Below are positions 4,813 through 10,000 of a stretch of DNA of 10,000 bases, in pieces. The notes under the pieces are model-generated. The model had not been told where the DNA came from. It saw only the letters and a program-made list of their open reading frames with translations, and searched no databases. Location of the stretch: contig JAIWOG010000114.1 of the NCBI GenBank assembly GCA_020217035.1, forward strand, positions 1-10,000. Reading direction: 5' to 3'. Positions within the stretch are counted from its first letter, which is position 1. The number at the start of each line of letters is the position of its first letter. This DNA comes from Magnetospirillum sp. (GTDB taxonomy: Bacteria; Pseudomonadota; Alphaproteobacteria; Rhodospirillales; Magnetospirillaceae). A program made the position numbers and the translations under genes.

Positions 4813-5381
4813 TGACCATCCCCTACATGCATGTCATCGCCGCCCTGATCGAACGCGAGGGCGGTTTTGTCGATCATCCGTCCGACAAGGGCGGGCCGAC
4901 CATGTACGGCATCACCGAGGCGGTGGCGCGGCGTGAAGGATATATGGGCGACATGCGGGCCATGCCGGTGGAGTTCGCTCGCGCCGTGTATCTGCGACGC
5001 TATGTCACCGGCCCCGGCTTCGGCCTTCTCAACGACCTGTCGCCCCGGATCGCCGAAGAGGTGATCGACACCGGCGTCAACATGGGCGTCACGGTGGCGG
5101 CGGTCTTCCTGCAACGGTGGTTGAACGCCTTCAACCGCCAGGGGCGCGATTATCCCGACCTTGTGGTGGATGGCGCGGTGGGCGGGCGCACCGTCGCCGC
5201 CCTGAAAGCCTTCCTGTCCTGTCGCGGAGCCGAAGGCGAAAAGGTGTTGCTGGTGGCGCTGAATTCCAGTCAGGCGCACCGCTATCTGGAATTGGGCGAA
5301 GCGCGGCCCGCCAACGAGGATTTCCTGTTCGGCTGGGTGGCGCGTCGCGTCGCCGATCAGATGCCGGGGGGGACGCCGTGA
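4809..5381 (+). CDS. GH108 endolysin (N-acetylmuramidase), 190 aa
   Basis: A phage lysozyme that cleaves peptidoglycan glycan strands to release progeny. Residues 9-100 are the glycosyl hydrolase 108 domain, with the catalytic glutamate E17 in the EREGGFVDHPSDKGGPTMYGIT signature at 15-36. Residues about 112-185 are the C-terminal peptidoglycan-binding domain (PG_binding_3), with LVVDGAVGGRTVAAL and the closing ANEDFLFGWVARRV. The length is normal for the family. No signal peptide or anchor is seen, so export must depend on a holin. I take the GTG at 4809, preceded by GAGG at 4799-4802; the next ATG (4827) has no Shine-Dalgarno and would cut close to the active site. It opens the late region, as lys does in Mu, and overlaps the next gene by GTGA. 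Confidence 0.93.
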   Translation: MLTIPYMHVIAALIEREGGFVDHPSDKGGPTMYGITEAVARREGYMGDMRAMPVEFARAVYLRRYVTGPGFGLLNDLSPRIAEEVIDTGVNMGVTVAAVFLQRWLNAFNRQGRDYPDLVVDGAVGGRTVAALKAFLSCRGAEGEKVLLVALNSSQAHRYLELGEARPANEDFLFGWVARRVADQMPGGTP

Positions 5382-5581
5382 TCCACGAGATCGAGCCGTC
5401 CTCCCCCGCCGCCATGCGCCGGATCGTTGCCACCTTCACCCGCGAGTTGGAAGCCTTGCTTGCCGATCCGCTGGCTCCCAACCGGGAGCGGCGGATTTTC
5501 CTCTATCGCCACACCATCAGCCGTTACAGCACTTGGCTGGCGCGGTTTGAGCAACCCAAGGAGCGTCATGTCCTACACTGA
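5378..5581 (+). CDS. hypothetical small protein between endolysin and holin-like gene, 67 aa
   Basis: A 67-residue, helical, basic protein with no membrane segment: MIHEIEPSSPAAMRRIVATF opens an amphipathic helix, and the second half (RRIFLYRHTISRYSTWLARF) is rich in aromatic and arginine residues. The GTG at 5378 overlaps the endolysin stop (GTGA) and follows a run of G at 5365-5372 that can serve as Shine-Dalgarno. The 3' end overlaps the next gene by 14 bases. The position in the lysis cluster suggests a helper of endolysin or holin function, but no family is recognised, and the assignment as a gene rests on overlap and coding character. Confidence 0.6.
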   Translation: MIHEIEPSSPAAMRRIVATFTRELEALLADPLAPNRERRIFLYRHTISRYSTWLARFEQPKERHVLH

Positions 5582-6137
5582 TGTGAAACCCTGGTATTTG
5601 AGCCGCACCATCATCGGTGCGGTCATTGCCATGATCGCCGCCGCCCTGAAGAATTTCGGCATCGCGCTTGACGATACCGCGCAACAGGATCTGATCAACC
5701 TGGTTCTGACCGGCGCCGAATTGGGCGGCGGCGCCCTGGCCATCTATGGCCGTGTGGCGGCCAGCACGGTGATCAAGCCCAGCGGTGGCGGCGGTGCCGT
5801 GGCCGGCGCCTTCCTGTTGATCGCGGTTCTGTCCGTCGCCGGCCCCAGCGCCTGCGCCAGTCGGGTGGCGGAAACGCCGGCACAGACGGTTTACGCCCTG
5901 AAAGGCGATTTCGCGGCGGTGCTGCCGGCGGTTCGGGCCTACGTGCAATCGGATCAGGCCAACCCTGCGGTGAAGAAACATCTGCAAAGCCTGACCCTGG
6001 CCACCGACGAAGCCCTGGATGCCGCCGAAACCGCCGTCAAAAAGGGCGATGACCCCATGATCCCCGCCGCCATCGCCGCCGGCCAGCGTGCCGTCCAGGG
6101 GCTGCTGTCGTATCTGAAACAGGAAGGCATTCTGTGA
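5568..6137 (+). CDS. holin-like membrane protein fused to a lipoprotein-like domain, 189 aa
   Basis: The N-terminal part resembles small phage holins that begin KPWY-SRT-: residues 7-30 carry VKPWYLSRTIIGAVIAMIAA with a first membrane segment (about 13-28), and 44-62 a second, glycine-rich one (LVLTGAELGGGALAIYG). After a PSGGGG linker (71-76) comes a third hydrophobic stretch at 77-97 (AGAFLLIAVLSVAGPSACAS), which looks like a bacterial signal peptide ending near a cysteine (C96), though the residue at -3 is proline rather than the usual leucine. Residues 98-189 are soluble and helical (ETPAQTVYALKGDFAAVLPA, then DEALDAAETAVKKG). The ATG at 5568 has AAGGAG at 5558-5563. A holin would let the endolysin out. 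The fused C-terminal part looks like what would normally be a separate lipoprotein gene (inference). Confidence 0.72.
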   Translation: MSYTDVKPWYLSRTIIGAVIAMIAAALKNFGIALDDTAQQDLINLVLTGAELGGGALAIYGRVAASTVIKPSGGGGAVAGAFLLIAVLSVAGPSACASRVAETPAQTVYALKGDFAAVLPAVRAYVQSDQANPAVKKHLQSLTLATDEALDAAETAVKKGDDPMIPAAIAAGQRAVQGLLSYLKQEGIL

Positions 6138-6337
6138 TGGACAAAGATCAAATCTTCATGTGGCTGAAGGCCGGCCTGGACCTTGCCCAAGCCGCCGCCC
6201 AAGGCGTGGAAACCGCTATCAAGGCCCGCGACGCGGTCAACGCCATGGTGGCCGAAGGCCGCGAACCGACCCCGGAAGAATGGGCTGCCGTCAATCAGGC
6301 CATCGACGCCTTGGTCGAGGATATCGAAGGCGCGTGA
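6137..6337 (+). CDS. hypothetical small acidic protein, 66 aa
   Basis: A short amphipathic, alanine-rich protein without cysteine or membrane segment: MDKDQIFMWLKAGLDLAQAA leads a long helix to about residue 41, a PTPEEW turn sits at 44-49, and a final helix (AVNQAIDALVEDIE) ends in an acidic tail. It starts one base into the previous stop (TGATG). AGGAAGG at 6121-6127 serves either this ATG or the GTG at 6134, which would add one residue. Its place directly after the holin-like gene, and the length, resemble small helper proteins in lysis modules, but I know no family function. Confidence 0.65.
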   Translation: MDKDQIFMWLKAGLDLAQAAAQGVETAIKARDAVNAMVAEGREPTPEEWAAVNQAIDALVEDIEGA

Positions 6338-6492
6338 TGGCCGATGCCGGCGACGACGCCCTCAGCGCCCAGGAACGGCACCTGAAGCACGCCCTGGCCC
6401 GCATGGGCATCAAGCCCCGCGAGATCGTCATTCCCCCACCGCATGGGAATGACGATCTTGCGCCGGCTTCCGACGACAAGAGGGAACGATGA
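6337..6492 (+). CDS. hypothetical small protein containing a hairpin-forming segment, 51 aa
   Basis: A 51-residue charged protein: a helical start (ALSAQERHLKHALARMGI, about 9-25), the segment KPREIVIPPPHGNDDLAPAS at 26-45, and a basic end (DDKRER). It starts one base into the previous stop (TGATG) with GAAGG at 6326-6330, and its stop overlaps the next ATG (ATGA), so it fits the operon exactly. Codons 28-42 form a near-perfect 18-bp inverted repeat (6418-6462), so this stretch is constrained, or was created, at the nucleic-acid level. No function recognised. The gene may serve mainly to carry that structure or to couple translation to the following gene. Confidence 0.58.
   Translation: MADAGDDALSAQERHLKHALARMGIKPREIVIPPPHGNDDLAPASDDKRER
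6418..6462 (+). repeat. 18-bp inverted repeat (stem-loop) inside the 51-aa ORF
   Basis: CGCGAGATCGTCATTCCC (6418-6435) pairs with GGGAATGACGATCTTGCG (6445-6462) at 17 of 18 positions, the other being a G-T (G-U in RNA) pair, around the 9-base loop CCACCGCAT. Fourteen consecutive pairs are perfect. Each arm is exactly six codons, and the loop three. No T-run follows, so it is not a standard terminator. It lies 27 bases before the start of the DUF2730-like gene, between lysis and head genes. Confidence 0.9.
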
Positions 6493-6809
6493 CCGTTCAG
6501 ATCGAATTCTGGCAATTGCTGTCCTCGCTGGGCGGGCTGTTGGTTGCCTTCCTCGGCTTCGCCTATGGCGCCGGGCGGCTGCTGCTCAGTCAGGTCGAAG
6601 ACCGGCTGGATCAGCGTTTCAAGGCGGTGGAGGCTGCCGCCGGGGCGGTTCAGCAATTGGAACGCGACTTCCTGGCCTGGAAGGCCGAGCTGCCGATCCA
6701 ATACGTGCGCCGCGAAGACTACGTCCGGAATCAGACCGTCATCGAAGCCAAGCTGGACGCCCTGGCGGTGCGGATCGACAACATGAAGCTGCGAGAAGGA
6801 AAAGCATGA
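6489..6809 (+). CDS. DUF2730-like membrane-anchored coiled-coil protein, 106 aa
   Basis: One N-terminal membrane segment (about 8-33: WQLLSSLGGLLVAFLGFAYG and following) is followed by a coiled-coil-like helix (34-66, with QVEDRLDQRFKAVEAA), a conserved-looking PIQYVRREDYVRNQ turn (69-82) and a second helix (83-102). This is the architecture of the DUF2730 proteins found two genes before the small terminase in Mu-like phages (Mu gp25 region); their function is not established. The layout, single anchor plus periplasmic or cytoplasmic coil, is also that of an inner-membrane spanin, and no obvious Rz/Rz1 pair is seen nearby. The ATG overlaps the previous stop, with AGAGGGAA at 6480-6486. Family call moderately sure, role uncertain. 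Confidence 0.72.
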   Translation: MTVQIEFWQLLSSLGGLLVAFLGFAYGAGRLLLSQVEDRLDQRFKAVEAAAGAVQQLERDFLAWKAELPIQYVRREDYVRNQTVIEAKLDALAVRIDNMKLREGKA

Positions 6810-7117
6810 TGGATATCGACACCGCCAAGGTCCGCCGCGAAGGCTTGCGCTGGCTGATCCTGCTGGCACTTGATAAGTCCCGGCCTTTCGATCTGAACGA
6901 AAGCGTGGTGCTGCATACGGCCCACGCCGTCTATCCCGACGCCACCTTGTTGGAAATTCGTCGCGAACTGGACTATCTGGCCGACCGTAAACTGGTGGAA
7001 CTGCGCAAGGACCCGGCTGGTCCGTGGTGGGGAAACTTGACCCGCGACGGCACCGATATCGCCGAATACACTGTCGATTGCGCCCCCGGCATCGCCCGAC
7101 CGGCGAAGTATTGGTGA
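6806..7117 (+). CDS. conserved Mu-like phage protein, possible winged helix (gp26 position), 103 aa
   Basis: The sequence shows a helical, winged-helix-like order: VRREGLRWLILLALDKSRPF (8-27), HTAHAVYPDATLLEIRRELD (37-56), then YLADRKLVEL (57-66), a hairpin region, and the ending GTDIAEYTVDCAPGIARP (81-98). Proteins with this LRWL...RRELDYL...TVDC-PGIARP pattern sit just ahead of the small terminase in Mu-like phages of several proteobacteria. I recall no proven function. The hydrophobic LILLAL run is too short for a membrane span. The ATG at 6806 follows AGAAGGAAAA (6795-6804) and overlaps the upstream stop. A DNA-binding role in packaging would suit fold and location, but is inference. Confidence 0.75.
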   Translation: MMDIDTAKVRREGLRWLILLALDKSRPFDLNESVVLHTAHAVYPDATLLEIRRELDYLADRKLVELRKDPAGPWWGNLTRDGTDIAEYTVDCAPGIARPAKYW

Positions 7118-7121
7118 CCTG

Positions 7122-7676
7122 ATGGCCCGGCGCAGTAGCATCGACAGCTTGCCCGAGGAAGTCCGGCGCTGGCTGGACCGGGCGCTGTCAAAGAACGGTT
7201 TCGCGCAATACCAGTTGCTGGAACAGGCCCTGCGTTCCAAGGGCCATTCCATTTCCAAATCCGCCATCAACCGTTATGGCCAGAAGCTGGAACGCCGCCT
7301 TGCCGCCATCAAGGCCAGCACGGAAGCGGCAAAGCTGTTGGCGGACGCCAGTCCCGACGGCCAGGATTCCCGATCCGAAGCCCTGGTGGCGATGGTCCAG
7401 ACGGAATTGTTCGAAACGCTCATCAATTTGCAGGAAGCCACCGAAGAGGACGTGGATGCCGGCGAACGGCTGAAAATGCTGTCCAACGCGGCGAAGAATA
7501 TCGCCACCTTGACTCGGTCCAGCGTCAATCTGAAGCGGTTCCAGGCAGACGTGGAAGAGCGCACACGGGCGGCGGTGATGGCGGAGCAAAAGGAAAAGCT
7601 TGATGCCATGGGAACCAAGTCCGGGGTGACCGAAGGCACCAAGCAAGCCATTCGAGAAGCCCTGGGCATCGTCTGA
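7122..7676 (+). CDS. DUF3486 small terminase subunit (Mu gp27-like), 184 aa
   Basis: The small terminase recognises phage DNA and guides the large subunit in packaging. The DUF3486 signature is clear: RRSSIDSLPEEVRRWLDRAL at 3-22, then FAQYQLLEQALRSKGHSISK at 27-46 and SAINRYGQKLERRL at 47-60, together a helix-turn-helix. Residues 75-150 are a mostly helical oligomerisation region (LFETLINLQEATEEDVDAGE and KMLSNAAKNIATLTRSSVNL). The basic/Gln-rich end (to 184) is probably flexible. The length matches Mu gp27-type proteins. The start at 7122 has only a weak Shine-Dalgarno and lies 4 bases after the previous stop. Its TGA overlaps the large terminase ATG (TGATG), typical for a co-translated pair. 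Confidence 0.92.
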   Translation: MARRSSIDSLPEEVRRWLDRALSKNGFAQYQLLEQALRSKGHSISKSAINRYGQKLERRLAAIKASTEAAKLLADASPDGQDSRSEALVAMVQTELFETLINLQEATEEDVDAGERLKMLSNAAKNIATLTRSSVNLKRFQADVEERTRAAVMAEQKEKLDAMGTKSGVTEGTKQAIREALGIV

Positions 7677-9127
7677 TGGCGAAGGGAAACGCCAAGATCA
7701 TCCCCGCGAACCCGGATGGCATTTTCCTGCCCGGTCAAAGCCGCTGGATCAAGGACGAAAGCCGGCTGAAGCTGATGGAAAAAGCCCGTCAGATCGGCTT
7801 GTCGTGGTCCACCGCCTATGCCGCCGTCGAACGCACCTCGGCCCAGGGGGCGCGGCATGATCAATGGGTGGCCAGCCGCGACGACTTCCAGGCCCGCCTG
7901 TTCGTGGAAGACTGCAAGATGTGGGGCGGCATCATGAACATGGCCGCCCAGGATTTGGGCGAAGTGGTCATCGACCTCAAGGAACGGGCATCTGCCTATG
8001 TCCTGCAATTCGCCAGCGGCAAGCGTATCCTGTCCATGTCCAGCAATGCCGACGCCCAGGCGGGCAAGCGCGGCGGGCGTATCTTGGATGAATTCGCCCT
8101 GCATCCCGATCCGCGCAAGCTTTGGTCCATCACCTATCCCGGCATCACCTGGGGCGGATCGCTGGAAGTCATTTCCACCCATCGCGGCAGCCACAATTAC
8201 TTCAACGAGTTGGTGCGCGAAGTCCGGGAAAACGGCAATCCCAAGGGGATCAGCCTGCACCGTATCACTTTGCAAGATGCCCTGGATCAGGGGTTCTTGT
8301 ACAAGCTGCAACAGATGTTGCCGCCCGACGATGAACGTCAGGCCATGGACGAAGCCGCCTATTTCGATTTCACGCGGGCGGGCTGCGCGGACGAGGAAAG
8401 CTTCCTTCAGGAATACATGTGCAGCCCCGCCGATGACGACGTGGCCTTCCTGGAATATGACCTGATCGCCTCCGCCGAATATGGCAGCGGGGTGGATTGG
8501 ACCGGCCTTGAAGGCGGACGGCTGTTCGCCGGCATCGACATCGGTCGCAAGAAAGACCTGACCGTCCTGTGGGTGGTCGAGCTTTTGGGCGACGTGCTGT
8601 TCACCCGCCATGTGGAAATCATGGAGAAGATGCGCAAATCGGCGCAGGAAGACATCATCTGGCCGTGGATCGAAAAATGCGACCGCGTTTGCATCGACGC
8701 CACGGGCCTCGGCATCGGCTGGACCGACGACGCCCAGGACCGCTTCGGTGAGAGCCGGGTGGAAGGCGTCACCTTCACCCCACGGGTGAAGGAAGCCCTG
8801 GCCTATCCCATCCGTTCGCACATGGAAAACCGCACCCTTCGTATTCCGCACGACAAGCATATCCGTGCCGATCTGCGGCAAGTGACCAAGCAAACCACCG
8901 CCGCCGGAAACGTCCGCTTCACCGCCGAACGCACGCCCGATGGCCATGCCGACCGGTTCTGGGCACTGGGGCTGGCCATCGAGGCCGCCAGTGCGCCGGT
9001 CGTTTCCTATGGTTACCGCCCCGTCCGTCCCACCAACCACGCGTCTGATCGCCGTGCCCGCGAAGACGGCCAATCGCGGCGCGTCCGCGTCACGGGCGGC
9101 TTTGGCGGCAGAAAAGGAGTTCTGTGA
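7676..9127 (+). CDS. large terminase subunit (Mu gp28-like), 483 aa
   Basis: The packaging motor: an N-terminal ATPase drives DNA into the procapsid and a C-terminal RNase H-like nuclease cuts it. The variant Walker A is EKARQIGLSW at 35-44, lacking the canonical GKT/S, as usual in this family. The Walker B is GGRILDEFAL at 133-142, with D138 and the catalytic E139. A likely coupling segment, EVISTHRGS, lies at 164-172. The nuclease starts near 282, with acidic residues D288 (FAGIDIGRKKD), D341 (CIDATGLGIGW) and D426 (GHADRFWALG). All three are in place, so the enzyme should be intact. The basic, low-complexity tail (452-483) probably docks to the portal or small subunit. It shares a TGATG junction with the small terminase and a 1-base overlap with the portal gene. 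Confidence 0.95.
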   Translation: MAKGNAKIIPANPDGIFLPGQSRWIKDESRLKLMEKARQIGLSWSTAYAAVERTSAQGARHDQWVASRDDFQARLFVEDCKMWGGIMNMAAQDLGEVVIDLKERASAYVLQFASGKRILSMSSNADAQAGKRGGRILDEFALHPDPRKLWSITYPGITWGGSLEVISTHRGSHNYFNELVREVRENGNPKGISLHRITLQDALDQGFLYKLQQMLPPDDERQAMDEAAYFDFTRAGCADEESFLQEYMCSPADDDVAFLEYDLIASAEYGSGVDWTGLEGGRLFAGIDIGRKKDLTVLWVVELLGDVLFTRHVEIMEKMRKSAQEDIIWPWIEKCDRVCIDATGLGIGWTDDAQDRFGESRVEGVTFTPRVKEALAYPIRSHMENRTLRIPHDKHIRADLRQVTKQTTAAGNVRFTAERTPDGHADRFWALGLAIEAASAPVVSYGYRPVRPTNHASDRRAREDGQSRRVRVTGGFGGRKGVL

Positions 9128-10000
9128 TGATCCAGCCCGTCGTGTTGTACGGCCCCGACAACCGGCCTTTGAAGAAGGCGGATTTGAAGCAGCCGGTGGC
9201 GGCGCCGGCACTCACCGGCGTGCGCACGATCTGGACTGGAAAGGCCGTCGCCTCGGGCCTGACGCCCGAGCGTTTGGCGAGTTTGCTGATGCGGGCGGCG
9301 GAAGGCGATCATGAAGACTTCCTGATCCTGGCCGAGGAAATGGAAGAACGCGAACTGCATTACGCCTCGGTTCTGGGGACGCGCAAACGCGCCCTGTCCG
9401 GTCTTGATCCGGCGGTGGCGGCCGCCACCGACGCGGCCCGCGACGTGCAGATCGCCGACGCGGTGCGCAACCTGGCTGTCGATCCGTACTTCCCCGAGAT
9501 GGTGGACGATCTGCTGGATGCGCTGGGCAAGGGCTATTCCGTGGTGGAAATCATGTGGGCGTTCGGCAAGCTATGGAAGCCGGCCGGCTATGAATACCGT
9601 GATCCGCGCTGGTTCCGCTTCGATCAGGTTTCCGGCCGCAAACTATTGCTGCTGGATGACCAAGCCCCCATGGGGATGCCGCTGCCGGCGTTCAAGTTCA
9701 TCACCCATATTCCCCGCCTGAAGTCGGGCTTGCCGATCCGGGGCGGGCTGGCACGTCTGGCGGCATGGTCCTTCATGTTCAAGTCCTACACGGTGAAGGA
9801 CTGGATGGCCTTCATCGAAGTGTTCGGCATGCCCTTGCGTCTGGGCAAATACGGCCCCAGCGCCAGTGAAGACGATATCGATACCCTGGTTCGTGCCGTC
9901 TCCAACATCGGCACCGACGCCGCCGCCGTGATGCCCGAATCCATGAAGATCGAATTTCAGGAAACGGCATCGGCCAAGGGTGGGCATGAAGTCTTCAAGG
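9127..10000 (+). CDS. DUF935 portal protein (Mu gp29-like), 5' part, 291 codons visible
   Basis: The portal forms the dodecameric ring at one capsid vertex through which DNA enters and leaves. The frame stays open from 9127 to the right edge, so the gene is cut; full-length relatives are roughly 500 residues. DUF935 features are the opening GVRTIWTGKAVASGLTPERL (31-50), EEMEERELHYASVLGTRKRA (70-89), the LGKGYSVVEIMW segment (133-144), and the C-terminal part seen here, VKDWMAFIEVFGMPLRLGKY (about 225-244). AAGGAG at 9114-9119 with 7-base spacing supports ATG 9127; the in-frame GTG at 9124 would add one residue. The start overlaps the terminase stop (TGA at 9125-9127). In Mu, the capsid assembly genes (gp30 onward) follow, so those should lie to the right of the window. 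Confidence 0.94.
   Translation, partial: MIQPVVLYGPDNRPLKKADLKQPVAAPALTGVRTIWTGKAVASGLTPERLASLLMRAAEGDHEDFLILAEEMEERELHYASVLGTRKRALSGLDPAVAAATDAARDVQIADAVRNLAVDPYFPEMVDDLLDALGKGYSVVEIMWAFGKLWKPAGYEYRDPRWFRFDQVSGRKLLLLDDQAPMGMPLPAFKFITHIPRLKSGLPIRGGLARLAAWSFMFKSYTVKDWMAFIEVFGMPLRLGKYGPSASEDDIDTLVRAVSNIGTDAAAVMPESMKIEFQETASAKGGHEVFK

Noticed and set aside
5603..5622. 7-bp hairpin CCGCACC/GGTGCGG near the start of the holin-like gene
   Set aside because: Short, starts 32 bases past the start codon, and within codons for a hydrophobic segment. Could affect early elongation but is within chance expectation.
7274..9211. A 645-codon open frame on the minus strand opposite both terminase genes
   Set aside because: It is a shadow of high-G+C coding sequence on the + strand. 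The + strand genes have clear terminase motifs and junctions; the minus translation is rich in Gly, His, Gln and Ala without any motif, and has no sensible start context.
1..10000. tRNA genes, CRISPR arrays, insertion sequences or a Mu-type terminus
   Set aside because: No cloverleaf-like segment, no regularly spaced direct repeats, no transposase and no clustered terminal repeats were seen; the window appears to be interior to the element.

Overview
This window is the middle of a Mu-like (transposable, head-and-tail) prophage or phage. It runs from the later part of the early/middle region, through the lysis genes, into the DNA-packaging and head genes. The diagnostic order, left to right, is a GemA-family protein (Mu gp16), a Mor/C-type transcription activator (Mu gp17), a GH108 endolysin (the position of Mu lys, gp22), a DUF2730-like protein, a DUF3486 small terminase (gp27), a gp28-type large terminase and a DUF935 portal (gp29) cut by the right edge. 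All genes are on the + strand, nearly all overlap or abut (ATGA, GTGA and TGATG junctions), and base composition is high in G+C throughout. The XRE regulator and several small proteins look like those of Alphaproteobacteria, most likely Rhodospirillales (Magnetospirillum-like). That host is an inference from protein flavour, not proven here.

Layout. 1-60 is the tail of an unidentified gene. 65-4721 is a tightly packed early/middle run: a hypothetical, an XRE regulator, a hypothetical with a possible winged-helix tail, a proline-linked protein with two helix-turn-helix-like repeats, a small hypothetical, GemA, an ASCH-domain protein, two very small hypotheticals and the Mor-like activator. 4722-4808 is the only real intergenic gap in the window. 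It holds two inverted repeats and an AT-rich segment, and sits where Mu has its activator-dependent lys promoter. 4809-6492 is the lysis region: endolysin, a 67-aa unknown, a holin-like membrane protein fused to a lipoprotein-like domain, and two small unknowns. 6489-10000 is the packaging/head start: DUF2730-like membrane coiled-coil protein, a 103-aa conserved Mu-like protein, small terminase, large terminase and portal.

How it works together: the early genes would set the replication and regulatory state. The Mor-like protein ends that transcript and would be expected to switch on the lysis and structural genes from the gap just downstream. The lysis genes then open the cell, while the terminase subunits cut and pump DNA through the portal.

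The most unexpected structures are an 18-bp, codon-aligned hairpin inside a 51-aa ORF (6418-6462), a 12-bp dyad that covers the endolysin Shine-Dalgarno and start codon (4770-4812), a second dyad (4727-4750) lacking a terminator-like T-run, and the fusion of a holin-like domain to a lipoprotein-like domain. No tRNA, rRNA, CRISPR array, insertion sequence or phage end (att-like terminus) was seen.
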